This document shows positions 55,196-64,000 of a stretch of DNA of 64,000 nt, in pieces. Origin of the DNA: Gracilariopsis chorda (lineage: Eukaryota > Rhodophyta > Florideophyceae > Gracilariales > Gracilariaceae); contig NBIV01000007.1 in NCBI GenBank assembly GCA_003194525.1, positions 372,001 through 436,000 on the forward strand, given 5' to 3'. The notes under the pieces are model-generated. The model ran no database searches. It was not told the origin of the DNA and saw only the letters and a list, made by a program, of their open reading frames with translations. The position numbers were made by a program, and so were the translations under genes. Position 1 is the stretch's first letter. Every line of letters begins with the position of its first letter.

Positions 55196-55595
55196 CCCAA
55201 CAGCAGCAAAAATATTCAACCCAGCGCCCAACGGATTTAGTACTCTCTGACGGGATTTGGAAAACAACCAAGGGATCTATCTGAATTCCAAAGAAAGCCG
55301 ATTATCTACAACTACTTCTATGCATCATAGCTCACACAGGTCCAGCTGGACACCGAGGCTGGGACACTACCAGGAAATTTCTCAGCCAACATTACAATTG
55401 GAATATCCTGTCACAAGATGTTAACATGTTCATCAAGGCCTGCATCCACTGTCTTTCAACTCTTGGAGGCTAAAAAGTACACAGACCATTTGGACCGGTC
55501 CTCCACAGCACCAGGTCTAACGATCTACTCCAGTTCGACTATATTCAAATTGGCCCAAGTCACGCCGGACCCAAGTATATTCTCATAGTACTTAT
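55196..55595 (+). pseudogene. Second Ty3/gypsy element: integrase start, truncated
   Basis: AHTGPAGHRGWDTTRKFLSQ and FIKACIHCLSTLGG form the zinc domain; RPFGPVLHSTRSNDLLQFDY and IQIGPSHAGPKYILI start the core. Homology ends near 55595 in AT-rich DNA, so the 3' half and LTR are missing. Confidence 0.75.
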
Positions 55596-55949
55596 TCTTC
55601 AACTGTTTTTAAACTCTCTTAGCAAATTTTTTTAATATAGGTACTTGAAATACTTCTCTGTTGATTTCTTCTAATGCAAAGTCAAAGAGTATTTTTTTGC
55701 TTACTGATTGAGCTGTTAACGAAATTTGTTTTAGAGATAACGTAAAAATCTCAGTCTCAAATTTAATGAATGTTGTATGCTTCAAGAATCTTTTTCTTTC
55801 AGATTAATATGGTATAAGAAGTTCTATAAAAAGTTGTAGTTTTGTGTTTTATAGAATAGTTAAAATCTGACCTCATATAAGGATAAAGTCAAATAGACAC
55901 TAGTGATCTATCCTTCCAGCACCAACATTATCACAGAGATAAGATGTTT
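55596..55949. other. AT-rich stretch before Helitron H3
   Basis: About 350 bp, markedly richer in A and T than its surroundings, with no open frame of note. It truncates the gypsy integrase. Confidence 0.4.
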
Positions 55950-56372
55950 TCTTTCTCTTTCCCTGCCGTTTTATGCAATCTTTCCCCTCTTAAGCATTTA
56001 CATGCGTATGAAGGGGATGTTGTTCACTGATTGGGGGCGCAGCGCTACAAAACCGCTTTGTACGCCCCCGTACGTACATGCAAAACGCCCATTTGGCGTA
56101 AGACCTCCCTTCCGCTCCAAAACGTTAGTAGCAGCAGCAGCAGCAAAGCTTACAGTGCATTGGCTGCTGCTGCATGTTGATTGTTTACTTGTTGTTGACT
56201 GGTTGACACTCCAAACATGATGGCAGTGCCAGCCTCTCAGCAGTAGCTGGCTTGCGCGACACGTGGCTGACGTTTTGCACTGCGCCAGTGCAGCACAATG
56301 CACGAGCATATATACTGCAGTTGCACAGTGCAAAAGGCATCATGCGTGCAGATCCTAACCACTATTTTCACC

Positions 56373-56918
56373 TGTGGTATAACCGAACACGGTAAATGAC
56401 TAAATGGGTAGTTCCTGTAGACCTCAGCTGTAGGGAGCCCGAGGTGGGCTCGACCAAGAAGGGGAAAAGAGGGCTACTGGTAGGGTCTGTGGCCGCACCA
56501 ACCACTAGAGGTGCAAGATAGTCGGCTAGTTCCACGTACCAGCGTGGTAGTCGCTAGGTATCGTGACTGGCGGATTAGTAATACCTGATAAGATCTTGGA
56601 TAACCAAAAAGGTTGACTGTAAAAACTAGTTGGTATCACAATTATCCAAGAGGTGCGTACCATTTACTTTGAAGGGGGAGGAGGCTGACGCTCACCTGAA
56701 GGGTGGGCGAGCTCGACTCCCCGTGGACATGGCACGCTATGTGTGTCACATCTGAGGTACACCCTAGTGGTGCACCTCAGTACTGTAGTTAACAGTTAGA
56801 ACTATTTCTAAAAATTAAAGTTATATATTAGGACTTACCGCCTCGGTCCAATCACCCACGTGGCACCCAGAACTGGTATTATGCGCACCACGTTGGTACA
56901 ATAACCCACTATACGACA
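56373..56918 (+). mobile_element. Solo LTR inserted in Helitron H3
   Basis: 546 bp, TGTGGTATAACC ... ATACGACA, flanked by exact duplications TCACC (56368-56372 and 56919-56923). Same left end as the LTRs in H1 and H2. Contains GC-rich hairpins and an AT patch (56790-56830). No gene. H1 shows the uninterrupted sequence. Confidence 0.85.
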
Positions 56919-56923
56919 TCACC

Positions 56924-57558
56924 TCCCATTTCAGGCTTTGTCAATAGCGCAGTATCGTATACATTTGCTAAGTATCGTATACTTGTGCTACTTTGGGCAA
57001 TGTTGCTGGCCTGGGACCTAGGCAAGGCCGAGTTCGTGTGCAGGTCGCCACAAGAGTAACCCACTATTTACCATGGATCTGGGAAAGTTCAGGTGCTCCT
57101 CTGTGGTATATTGGACAATTGACTGCGATCAGGAAGTCTGACGGTGTCCCAGATCTAATACCAGCTTGCTGTACAGCGTCCAGGGCGGCCGCCGTGTCGT
57201 GTATCTTGGGGCCAGAAAGCACACTTCGGTGTTTGAGTAAAGGCACACCAATCCTTTCAACCGGACGCGGGTTAAACATCAAACGGCTTGAAAAACAGCT
57301 GGCTATACTCCGCTGGTCACAATCCAACAAAAGTTTGCCGAGAGTCCCTATGCTATACTCGACTTCATTGGGTACATTTAAGTCTTGCAGCAATTTTTTT
57401 AACTGCTCATGCAACTAGGCCCGGTTGGTGCAAAGCAACAAACTGCAACCAATTTTTAATTTTCAACGGTTTTAATCGTGGAAAAAATTCTGGAACTCTG
57501 GCAAATTTTTAGCGGTTTAAAAAACTAGAATAGATTTTTTTTTCTTTTGTGAACTACT
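56924..57558 (+). other. H3 conserved leader
   Basis: Matches 9748-10340 of H1. A 141-codon frame (56993-57418) is open here but is not supported as a gene (see the conserved-leader finding). It also holds GTATCGTATAC motifs near 56949-56982 not seen in H1. Confidence 0.5.
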
Positions 57559-58380
57559 ATGACGCGATGAGTTCCAGAGACGTCGCCAATTACCACTTCT
57601 CCCGGCTCCAGATGAGGTGGGGGTAAATGAGGGGGGAGCGCACGTTCAAGGACCCATTGTTACAGCCGCGGAAGAAGACAAAATTACTCCTGCACCTACT
57701 CGCGTGGAGTGGTAGATAGCACAAGTGTCGTTGAATCCAGTGGTCTCGTTGCCACAGGTTGACCAATTTCGTGCTCAACACTGGGATTTCTCGAGTTTGT
57801 GAGAAGGCTTCCGAGTCACATTACTATGCCTCCGATGCCTCGGCCTCTCTCACCGATGCTTGCAGAACAGATGCCCGTTGGGATGGAAATGAAAGAGGAT
57901 TAGATCAGTCCTGCTCCCTCACAGCCACCGACGCCACAGCAGCCTGCTCTGCCACAAGCTGAAGAAGAGGAAGAACAGATGCCCGTCCCGATGGAAATGG
58001 AAGAGAATGAGATCATGCCTAATCCTTCCGACTCGCTGCAGCAGCCTGCGATGCCACAAGCTGAACAAAACGAAGAGCAAAGTCCTGTGCCCATGGAATT
58101 TGAAGACAAGGAGATCACTCCTGTGCCCTTACACCTGCCACAGCAGCAGCTTGATAGGACGATCATGCAGTCTGCTGGAAGTCCTGATCGAGGACTCCAT
58201 CTCGTGTGCTATGCGTAGGGTCCCGTGACAGTTCAGGCGAGGGATTATCCGGCCATCCGTGTAGGCGTGCCAGAGTTTGAGACGCTTCCCACTTCAGGTC
58301 AAAGGCAGTGCGGTAGATGCGGCAAACACTCTCACACTGTCTCCTCCTGCCCGTACCTGGACTGGACATTGTAAAATAAT
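57559..58380 (+). pseudogene. H3 N-terminal extension with acidic repeats and CCHC zinc knuckle
   Basis: Starts at the ATG at 57559 but meets a stop within a few codons; the RGG tract of H1 is missing. Acidic repeats (MPVPMEMEENEIMPNP and PVPMEFEDKEITPVP) occupy 57850-58130. CGRCGKHSHTVSSC near 58307-58350 is a perfect CX2CX4HX4C knuckle. Confidence 0.7.
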
Positions 58381-59453
58381 AGCTGCAAGTATCGCGGTTG
58401 TGTTTTGCTTGTCAAAGAGAACAACGGAGTGTGCTATGTAATGAGAAGCATGTCGGGATGGGGTTTAGAAACGAGTTGTTTTGCAGTCTTTATATCCTGA
58501 GCGCCTTTGAAAGCCATTTTATCACCTTGAATACACTCTTCGCAAGGACGCAAGCGTTTATAGACATGTCGTTTGTGACGGAAGGCGGTCCTTCTTTTAT
58601 CAGACTTGAAGGCAAAGCAGCTCTCGCTTTCCCCATGCAGAACCAGAACAACACGGGCTACAGCTTTCTATAGGGTACTGGTCCGCCTTCCCTGGATCCA
58701 TTTTACTATACGCGTTCTAGTTTAGGTTTGTTCATTCAAGACATCCACGTACAAGAGATCATGCCCAAGTTGTACTATGTAATCCAGCCCACGCCAGACG
58801 TGGTGCGCGAGCAGTACCGATCCATGCTTAGCATGCAACAACAAGAACAAAATGCAGAGACCGCAGTCGATATCAGCATGCAGGCAGCAAAAGAAGGAGT
58901 AGTCGTACTTGGATACGAAGGAACCCCACGTGCCACAGTCAGTGCTCTAAATGCATATGCTGGCCCTCTCTCTGAAGATGCTTCTAGTGTGGGGTCAACC
59001 ATGATGAGAACGCTCGCCGTAGATCCGACTGGCATATACAAAGTGGAGTCTCAAGTATTGCGCTTGGTAGAAGGAACTGTAACAGAAGAGCAAGCCGTAG
59101 TGAGGGCTACTGGTGCTTCTGCTACTGGAGATGGGGCGACTGAGAATGCCGAAAACAATGCGCAAGTGCGGTACCAACTTCTAAAACTGGCATCCAAACT
59201 TGCACAGAAAGGCACTTTCCCTCTTCTCTACCCGTACGGCGATCAGCACGAACCATTTGACATCATTGTGTTTCTGAACGAAAAAAAAAAACCCACAAAG
59301 CAGAGCTGGGGTCTCAGTGTCAACGTGTGGAAGCTCCGAAAGCTCACCTGGGCTGAGAACGCGACAACATCCTTCTGGACAGTGCACCATTTATGCAGGT
59401 GTGAATGCTTTGCCCCCACACAGACACTGAGGGCATGCGACTGCGTTTCTTAG
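58381..59453 (+). pseudogene. H3 Helitron N-terminal zinc-finger region
   Basis: 58398-58673 corresponds to the CxxC...CC finger and the YILSAFESHFITLNTLFAR block. 58728-59453, an intact 241-codon frame, holds VQEIMPKLYYVIQPTPDVV, VRYQLLKLASKLAQKGTFPL and YPYGDQHEPFDIIVFL. The best copy of this region in the window. Confidence 0.75.
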
Positions 59454-59668
59454 AAAGAGAATAAAAGGCACGCACTGTACAAGGGCAAGAGATCCATCAA
59501 ACACAACAGCAAACCGGTCACGTGCGACCATCCCAGTTGGCGCCAATTGGACAGATCGTTCTGCCTGATGACTCAGTCAACTCAGAAACGTACGGGAAAA
59601 ACAAGCGCATGGATGTACATGCCATAGTGGCGTGGAGAGGAGCGTAGTATCTGTTCAATACAATCACC

Positions 59669-60470
59669 ATGAACATCTGGCGAGAGGATATCCAGCGCAT
59701 GGAGATGGACACCAGCAAACGTAGCGCATTTACGGGACGGAATAACTGCCGTAGACCATTTTACCGACAAGGATCTGATTGCGAGGTTGTAAAAACAGTA
59801 CGCCGATGCCTTCACGAAGGACTTGGAGAACAACTCGGAGCACATCTTTAAAATGAAGTGCTTGGGGCCTGCATCAAAGCTTGAGTTTCAAGAACGCAAT
59901 TTGCCTCATCACTATATGCTCGTTTGGCTCGATGGGGGTGTCATTGAAGACGTTGATGTGATCCAAGAGCTCATTCGTGCAGAATTGCCCATTCCCGATG
60001 AAGATGACGCACTGTGTGCCCTCATTCGTTCCATGCACAGGCACGGACAATTTTCCTATTGCTGGAATCGCGCTGGAAGGTGCAAGTCGCGATACGAAAG
60101 AAACATGATTGTGACGGAGACGTACATTGGTGAGGGCAGAAATGGCGTGATCTACCGCAGAAAAAGCGCAGAAGACCTCAAGACTGTGCCGTACATCCAA
60201 CTCTGATCAAGAAGTACTGCTAGCATATCAACGTAGAAGGCACACAAGCCGGCGGCGCAGTGGTCTAACTGATGAAATACGCCTTTAGGCAGCCCAAGGC
60301 ACAAGATGTGGTGCTCAATGTGAGTGGTTCTAGTGAGACAGGTACGCAGAATGAGCAGCAAAAATGCCGCAGATGCAGAACAACATTCATGCGTACATGC
60401 GAGCGCGTATGGTGGGGACTGGCAATACAGCTTAAACAACCTTTGAGTTTCGCCATGTGCACATCATACC
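59669..60470 (+). pseudogene. H3 Rep core and tyrosine region
   Basis: 59823-60206 holds KLEFQERNLPHHYMLVWL, where the last metal-binding His is Tyr. Near 60262-60290 the first Tyr of the YxxxY motif is replaced by a stop (VV*LMKYAFRQPK). Both changes would abolish nicking, so H3 is catalytically dead. Confidence 0.8.
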
Positions 60471-60516
60471 TAAACTAGAGCGATTAACCATTTAATCGGC
60501 AGAAGAGCACACAAGT

Positions 60517-61011
60517 ATGCTCAGAGTTTCAAACCAGCTCCTTTCTGCAGCACAGCCGTGTACGCTGGAGAGATACTTTGCATGGCCCGAAGCATATGCA
60601 AACCTTGAGTACCTTTCTTATTTTGGAAAGATGCGTTTGTATCTCACTCTTCCTGCACATGTGCTTCATCAGAACAACGGAGACAGCACTCAGGTGCCCA
60701 CAGACGACTGCAAACCGCCCATGTACGTGGTAGAGCGCGCCGAAGACGAATACTGCATCGCAAGGATCAGAAGTATGTCAGCGTCCGATATTGAGCTGTT
60801 TGCTCTTCGCTTGCTACTCATGAATCACGGCTCGAGCTTTTATAAAGACGGAAGGAAGTTCAACGGACACCAGTATGGAACATATCTTGAAACGGGGATT
60901 GAAAGGGGACTGCTCGCGGACGGGACGGAGTCTGATATTGTGTTCCAAGAAGCAGTGCAGATGTCCAGCACGCCCTCCGAGCTACGAAGCATTGTTGTTA
61001 CATCATACTAG
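60517..61011 (+). pseudogene. H3 Rep-helicase linker
   Basis: An intact 164-codon frame, MSASDIELFALRLLLMNHGS and STPSELRSIVVTSY, aligned with 6250-6600 of H1. A stop at 61009 and a frame change precede the helicase. Confidence 0.75.
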
Positions 61012-61104
61012 CAAGGCAAAGACCCAGAGAAAAAGGCTGTCGACAACTCGGAGGCGCTATGTAGTGACATATGTACAGGCAATGAGTAGTAACGGAAGCA
61101 AGAA

Positions 61105-62795
61105 TTGTATCGACGTGTGATGGAGATCTCAGACCATCACAGTGGACGACTACTTCGCGATCACAGCTTCTTCTCCCAACACCTACAGCAGGATGGTGCA
61201 GCACTGACTGAGAAGAATCGAGCTACAACAACTCCAGACGCGCGATTAGTGCGAAATGCGTCAACTTTGCAGTCAAGGTACGCCACGTCAAACCTCGCCA
61301 AAGACAAGCCATTGACACCTTCATTGCCAAATTGCAAACACAGGAGGCACTGCAGGAACAAACAAGCACTTCTGGGGAGGTGTTATTTGTGCAAGGACCT
61401 ACAGGAACCAGAAAGACATACGTGCTCAACTTCCTTTGCGATATCACTGAGTCAGAAGGAATGCTTGTCGAAATGACTGCTACAACAGGCATTTATAGCA
61501 TCGTTGTACGAAGGTGGCCGCACTTGACATATCCTGCTCGGACTGGATGTAGCTGATAAAGATAGTACAAGCAGCACTACAGCCACTTTGTCTCAGTACG
61601 GTCACTGGTCTCGACGTGTAGAACTGCTACGTGAAATACAATAACTCGTCTTGGATGAGCCGTCCATGATCCCAAGAAAGCTCTTTGAACTCATGGATGC
61701 GTTGCTCTAAGATCTTCGCTGCAGTGGAATGGAAAATCCGCCTCCGTTTGGGTGCTTAACCATCGTTCTATCCCGCGGCTACTCCCTGCTGCTTCCAGTT
61801 GTGCCACACGTATACATGGAGGCTCAGCCGAGTGGAACGTGAGATGAGTGTACACAACCAGTCTCAACGAGTTGCCATGGAAGAGTGATCTATGTATATT
61901 GTGCTCGGTTCAAGTGCTGTAATTCACTGAACAAGTACGGGAAGCCAGTGATCTGGCATTTGCGTCGCTGCTACGTTCCATTGCAAGCAACATAATATCC
62001 AACAACGCTCCAGTACCACTCAGATCTACTGGTGGCATACAAAGCGCTTACCTTCTCCTCTGCAAGTTGTTTACAACACGACGCAAGGAGGATGTGGATC
62101 TCAGAAGAACGCTCATTGCGTCCACAAACCAATTGGTCGATGAAGATAATGTAGCAGCGCTAAATCTGTTTCCTCGTGAGCACTTCACTCTTCCCTCAGT
62201 GAAGGCTGTACAACCTGATCGGGGAAAGAACCCAGAGTAAGAAATCATCAGTACTATCACTCCCCAGTTTGAATATCAGTATGCGCTAACTGGAGTACCG
62301 CCTCATAATTCGGACTTGAAGATTAGTGTGGCAGTTACGGCCAGTCGTAACGTGCTGCATCTTGCTGTGGTCAATGGACAGGTGTTCAAAGTCGTCCGTG
62401 TCGATCAGTTTACGATACAGGTGGCTCAATTCGACAAGAACGGAGAGGTTCCGGAATAAAAGCTCCCTTCTGTATCTTGTCGACTTCTAGTTTTCTTTTG
62501 CAGACATTCGCCTTATATGATGGCAGTTCGTTGGCTGTCTTGCTTTTGCAGCAACTGTTCAAAGAGAACAGAAAATGACCTTAGATGGCTTGGTTGGGGA
62601 TGTGCATTCAAACTAATTCTGCGCTGGTACCTTGTACGTGAAATTGTCACGCGTTCGACCGAACAACCATATGTTGCTCCTGTATGAACAACAGCTTACA
62701 CTAAGGAATGCGCACACAATCTATCCTACGCTGGTGACCAACGCAAACCTAGTTCTGCCTGAAGCTATTCAGTTTTGCATCCTCCCACAACCGTA
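61105..62795 (+). pseudogene. H3 PIF1-family helicase, shattered
   Basis: The frames at 61105-61476 and 61332-61556 hold the N-terminal part; Walker A reads GPTGTRKTY (second Gly replaced by Arg). Later blocks (YTAL...RTTRRKEDVDLRRTL near 62060-62120, LPEAIQFCILPQP end near 62755-62795) follow H1 but with many stops and frame changes. Confidence 0.75.
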
Positions 62796-62942
62796 ATCAT
62801 ATTTCTTGCGTTTTTAGTTCATTGAATTAAACTACTTCATTTTTGCTTTTGCTTTCTCCATTCCTTTTTACTCCCTCCCATTTTTATCACTCCTCCGCTG
62901 CAGCGCACAGCGCCGCCTGCGGCCTTGGGCCGCTTCGTCTTG

Positions 62943-63423
62943 TTTCTCTCCTCTATCTCAACACCCCACTCTTAAGTATTTACATGCGTATGAAGGGGGT
63001 TTTGTTGAGTCATGGGAGGCGTTGTGTCACAAAATCACTTTTCACGCCCCCTTTTGCTCATACAAAACGCCCATTTGGCGCAACGCCTCCCTACCATTTA
63101 CAAACATCAGCAGGAGCAGCAGCAGCAAAGCTGGGGGCTTATTGGGTGGCACTACCATAATGATTGCAGTGCCTGCCAGATACAGAGAGCGACATGTCAC
63201 TTTTTTTCTCATTGGCTGGCACTGCAGTCAATTTAGGCACCTAAAAACAAACTTGTACGGCTCTGGATGCTCTAGATGCCGCGGCGCTCTGGAGTTCTAT
63301 GAGTGCTTTTGCGAGCGTAAGCGAGCATGTGCTCGAAGAGCCTCCAAACGCTACTAAATCAACAAAGCGACATAAACCACGTGGCGCACATGGCCTTTTG
63401 CCGCCAAAGACGGCTTCTACTTC
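62943..63423 (+). mobile_element. Non-autonomous Helitron, type B
   Basis: Begins TTTCTCTCC immediately after the H3 CTTG, has the 5' hairpin at 63018-63097 (GGAGGCGTTGTG ... GCGCAACGCCTCC), a CAG run, TGGCACTGCAGT palindromes and the type-B body, and ends CTTC (worn CTTG) at 63420-63423. No gene. Confidence 0.7.
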
Positions 63424-63958
63424 TATCAAAACCCCAGTTATTATAATGATTTGTTCATGTATGAAGAGATTGTTGTTGATTGACGGGAGGCTTTGCGCCA
63501 AAAACAATTTCCTTGTACTCCTCTCTCAGTGCGTGCAATTTTTATTTTGGAGCAAAACTTCCCCGGTTATTAAAAATTTCAGCAGGAGCAGGAGCAGCAT
63601 CAGCAAAGCTCAAAGCTCATTGCCTGCTACTGCATTTTGACTGCTGCAGCTGCTAAATGCCTGGCACTGCAGCAGTCCTAGTCACTTTTTTGCCCAGTGG
63701 CGGGCACTGGCGTTATTAAAGCAGTGCCAGCCAATTAAAATCCACTGTAATCTCTATCCACAATTGCAGTGCAAGCCATTCATCAATGCCCGTGCGCTTA
63801 GTTGGAACTCTATTCCATACTTACTCTCGGCACTGCGGCTTCCATTAGTTTGCAGGGCATATGCGAACAATAGTGAGCAAAACCGGCCTGCAGATCCCCC
63901 GAAGTGACCTTTATTCAGCGGTACGCAGCGCCGCCCGCGGCCAAAGGCTGCTACCACG
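63424..63958 (+). mobile_element. Non-autonomous Helitron, type A
   Basis: Starts TATCAAAACCCC (worn TC end), carries a degraded 5' hairpin, GCAGTGCCAGCC palindromes, the type-A body and the 3' hairpin (GCGGCCAAAGGCTGC) near 63935-63950. No gene. Confidence 0.6.
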
Positions 63959-64000
63959 TTTTTTCTATCTATCTATGTCAAGATTCGACTTGTAAGCATT
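63959..64000 (+). mobile_element. Probable start of a further Helitron unit
   Basis: TCTATCTATCTATG ... CTTGTAAGCATT at the right edge resembles the start of H3 (CTTAAGCATTTACATGCG). Only 40 bases are visible. Confidence 0.3.

Larger units (their letters stand above)
55950..62942 (+). mobile_element. Autonomous Helitron H3
   Basis: The 5' end lies near 55950 (TCTCTTTCC, then TTTACATGCGTATGAAGGGG at 55997-56016); the 3' end is the hairpin GCGGCCTTGGGCCGC and CTTG at 62939-62942. It carries a 546-bp solo LTR in its 5' part. Reading frames match H1 but contain many stops. It is followed without a gap by another Helitron unit. Confidence 0.8.

Noticed and set aside
56993-57418. 141-codon frame in front of the H3 genes
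   Set aside because: Same leader segment; not supported as a gene, and the H2 counterpart is broken.
1-64000. Search for tRNA, rRNA, riboswitches and bacterial promoters
   Set aside because: No convincing cloverleaf, rRNA block or operon structure was seen; the content is eukaryotic transposons.

Overview
The window is a transposon graveyard from a nuclear eukaryotic genome. It shows nested canonical Helitrons, Ty1/copia and Ty3/gypsy elements, PIF/Harbinger elements and solo LTRs, with almost no host genes. I saw no bacterial operons, CRISPR arrays, rRNA or tRNA genes. The species cannot be fixed from sequence alone. The mix of element types would fit an alga or an oomycete-like protist, but that is only an inference. 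Coordinates below come from reading the bases, and percent identities are estimates by eye.

Layout. (1) 1-2184: an LTR retrotransposon on the minus strand, with its 5' LTR, a primer-binding site and a gag frame that runs off the left edge. (2) 2185-3411: unassigned, with a possible pogo-like transposase scrap. (3) 3412-10781: autonomous Helitron H1 (minus), complete end to end but carrying an 843-bp solo LTR and several frame breaks. A 460-bp non-autonomous Helitron abuts its 5' end (10782-11241). (4) 11.2-16.6 kb: a decayed Harbinger interrupted by a second, much fresher Harbinger (13711-16638) with TIRs and a 3-bp target duplication. (5) 17935-19404: the only intact host-like gene, an APH-family phosphotransferase. 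(6) 19535-43395: a head-to-tail Helitron array on the minus strand, in the order non-autonomous A, non-autonomous B (split by a 6.1-kb copia element), autonomous H2 (split by a 7.9-kb chromovirus, a solo LTR and a 522-bp insertion), then A, A and a truncated A. (7) 43.4-49.5 kb: a small tandem-repeat cluster, an old Helitron that has lost its Rep domain (H4), and scraps of hAT-like and Harbinger transposases. (8) 49.6-55.6 kb: two divergent gypsy remnants lying back to back. (9) 55.95-64 kb: autonomous Helitron H3 (plus), followed head-to-tail by B and A non-autonomous units and the start of another.

The three autonomous Helitrons share one protein plan: an RGG- or proline-rich N terminus, acidic repeats of about 36 residues, a CCHC zinc knuckle, the Helitron zinc finger (CxxC...CC), an HUH-type Rep nickase with a YxxxY tyrosine motif, and a PIF1-family helicase. 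Their termini are TC(TC)TCC at the 5' end, followed by a long hairpin and a CAG run, and a double hairpin followed by CTTG at the 3' end. The short A and B units carry the same ends without genes, so they were probably mobilised in trans. None of the three autonomous copies has an unbroken reading frame.
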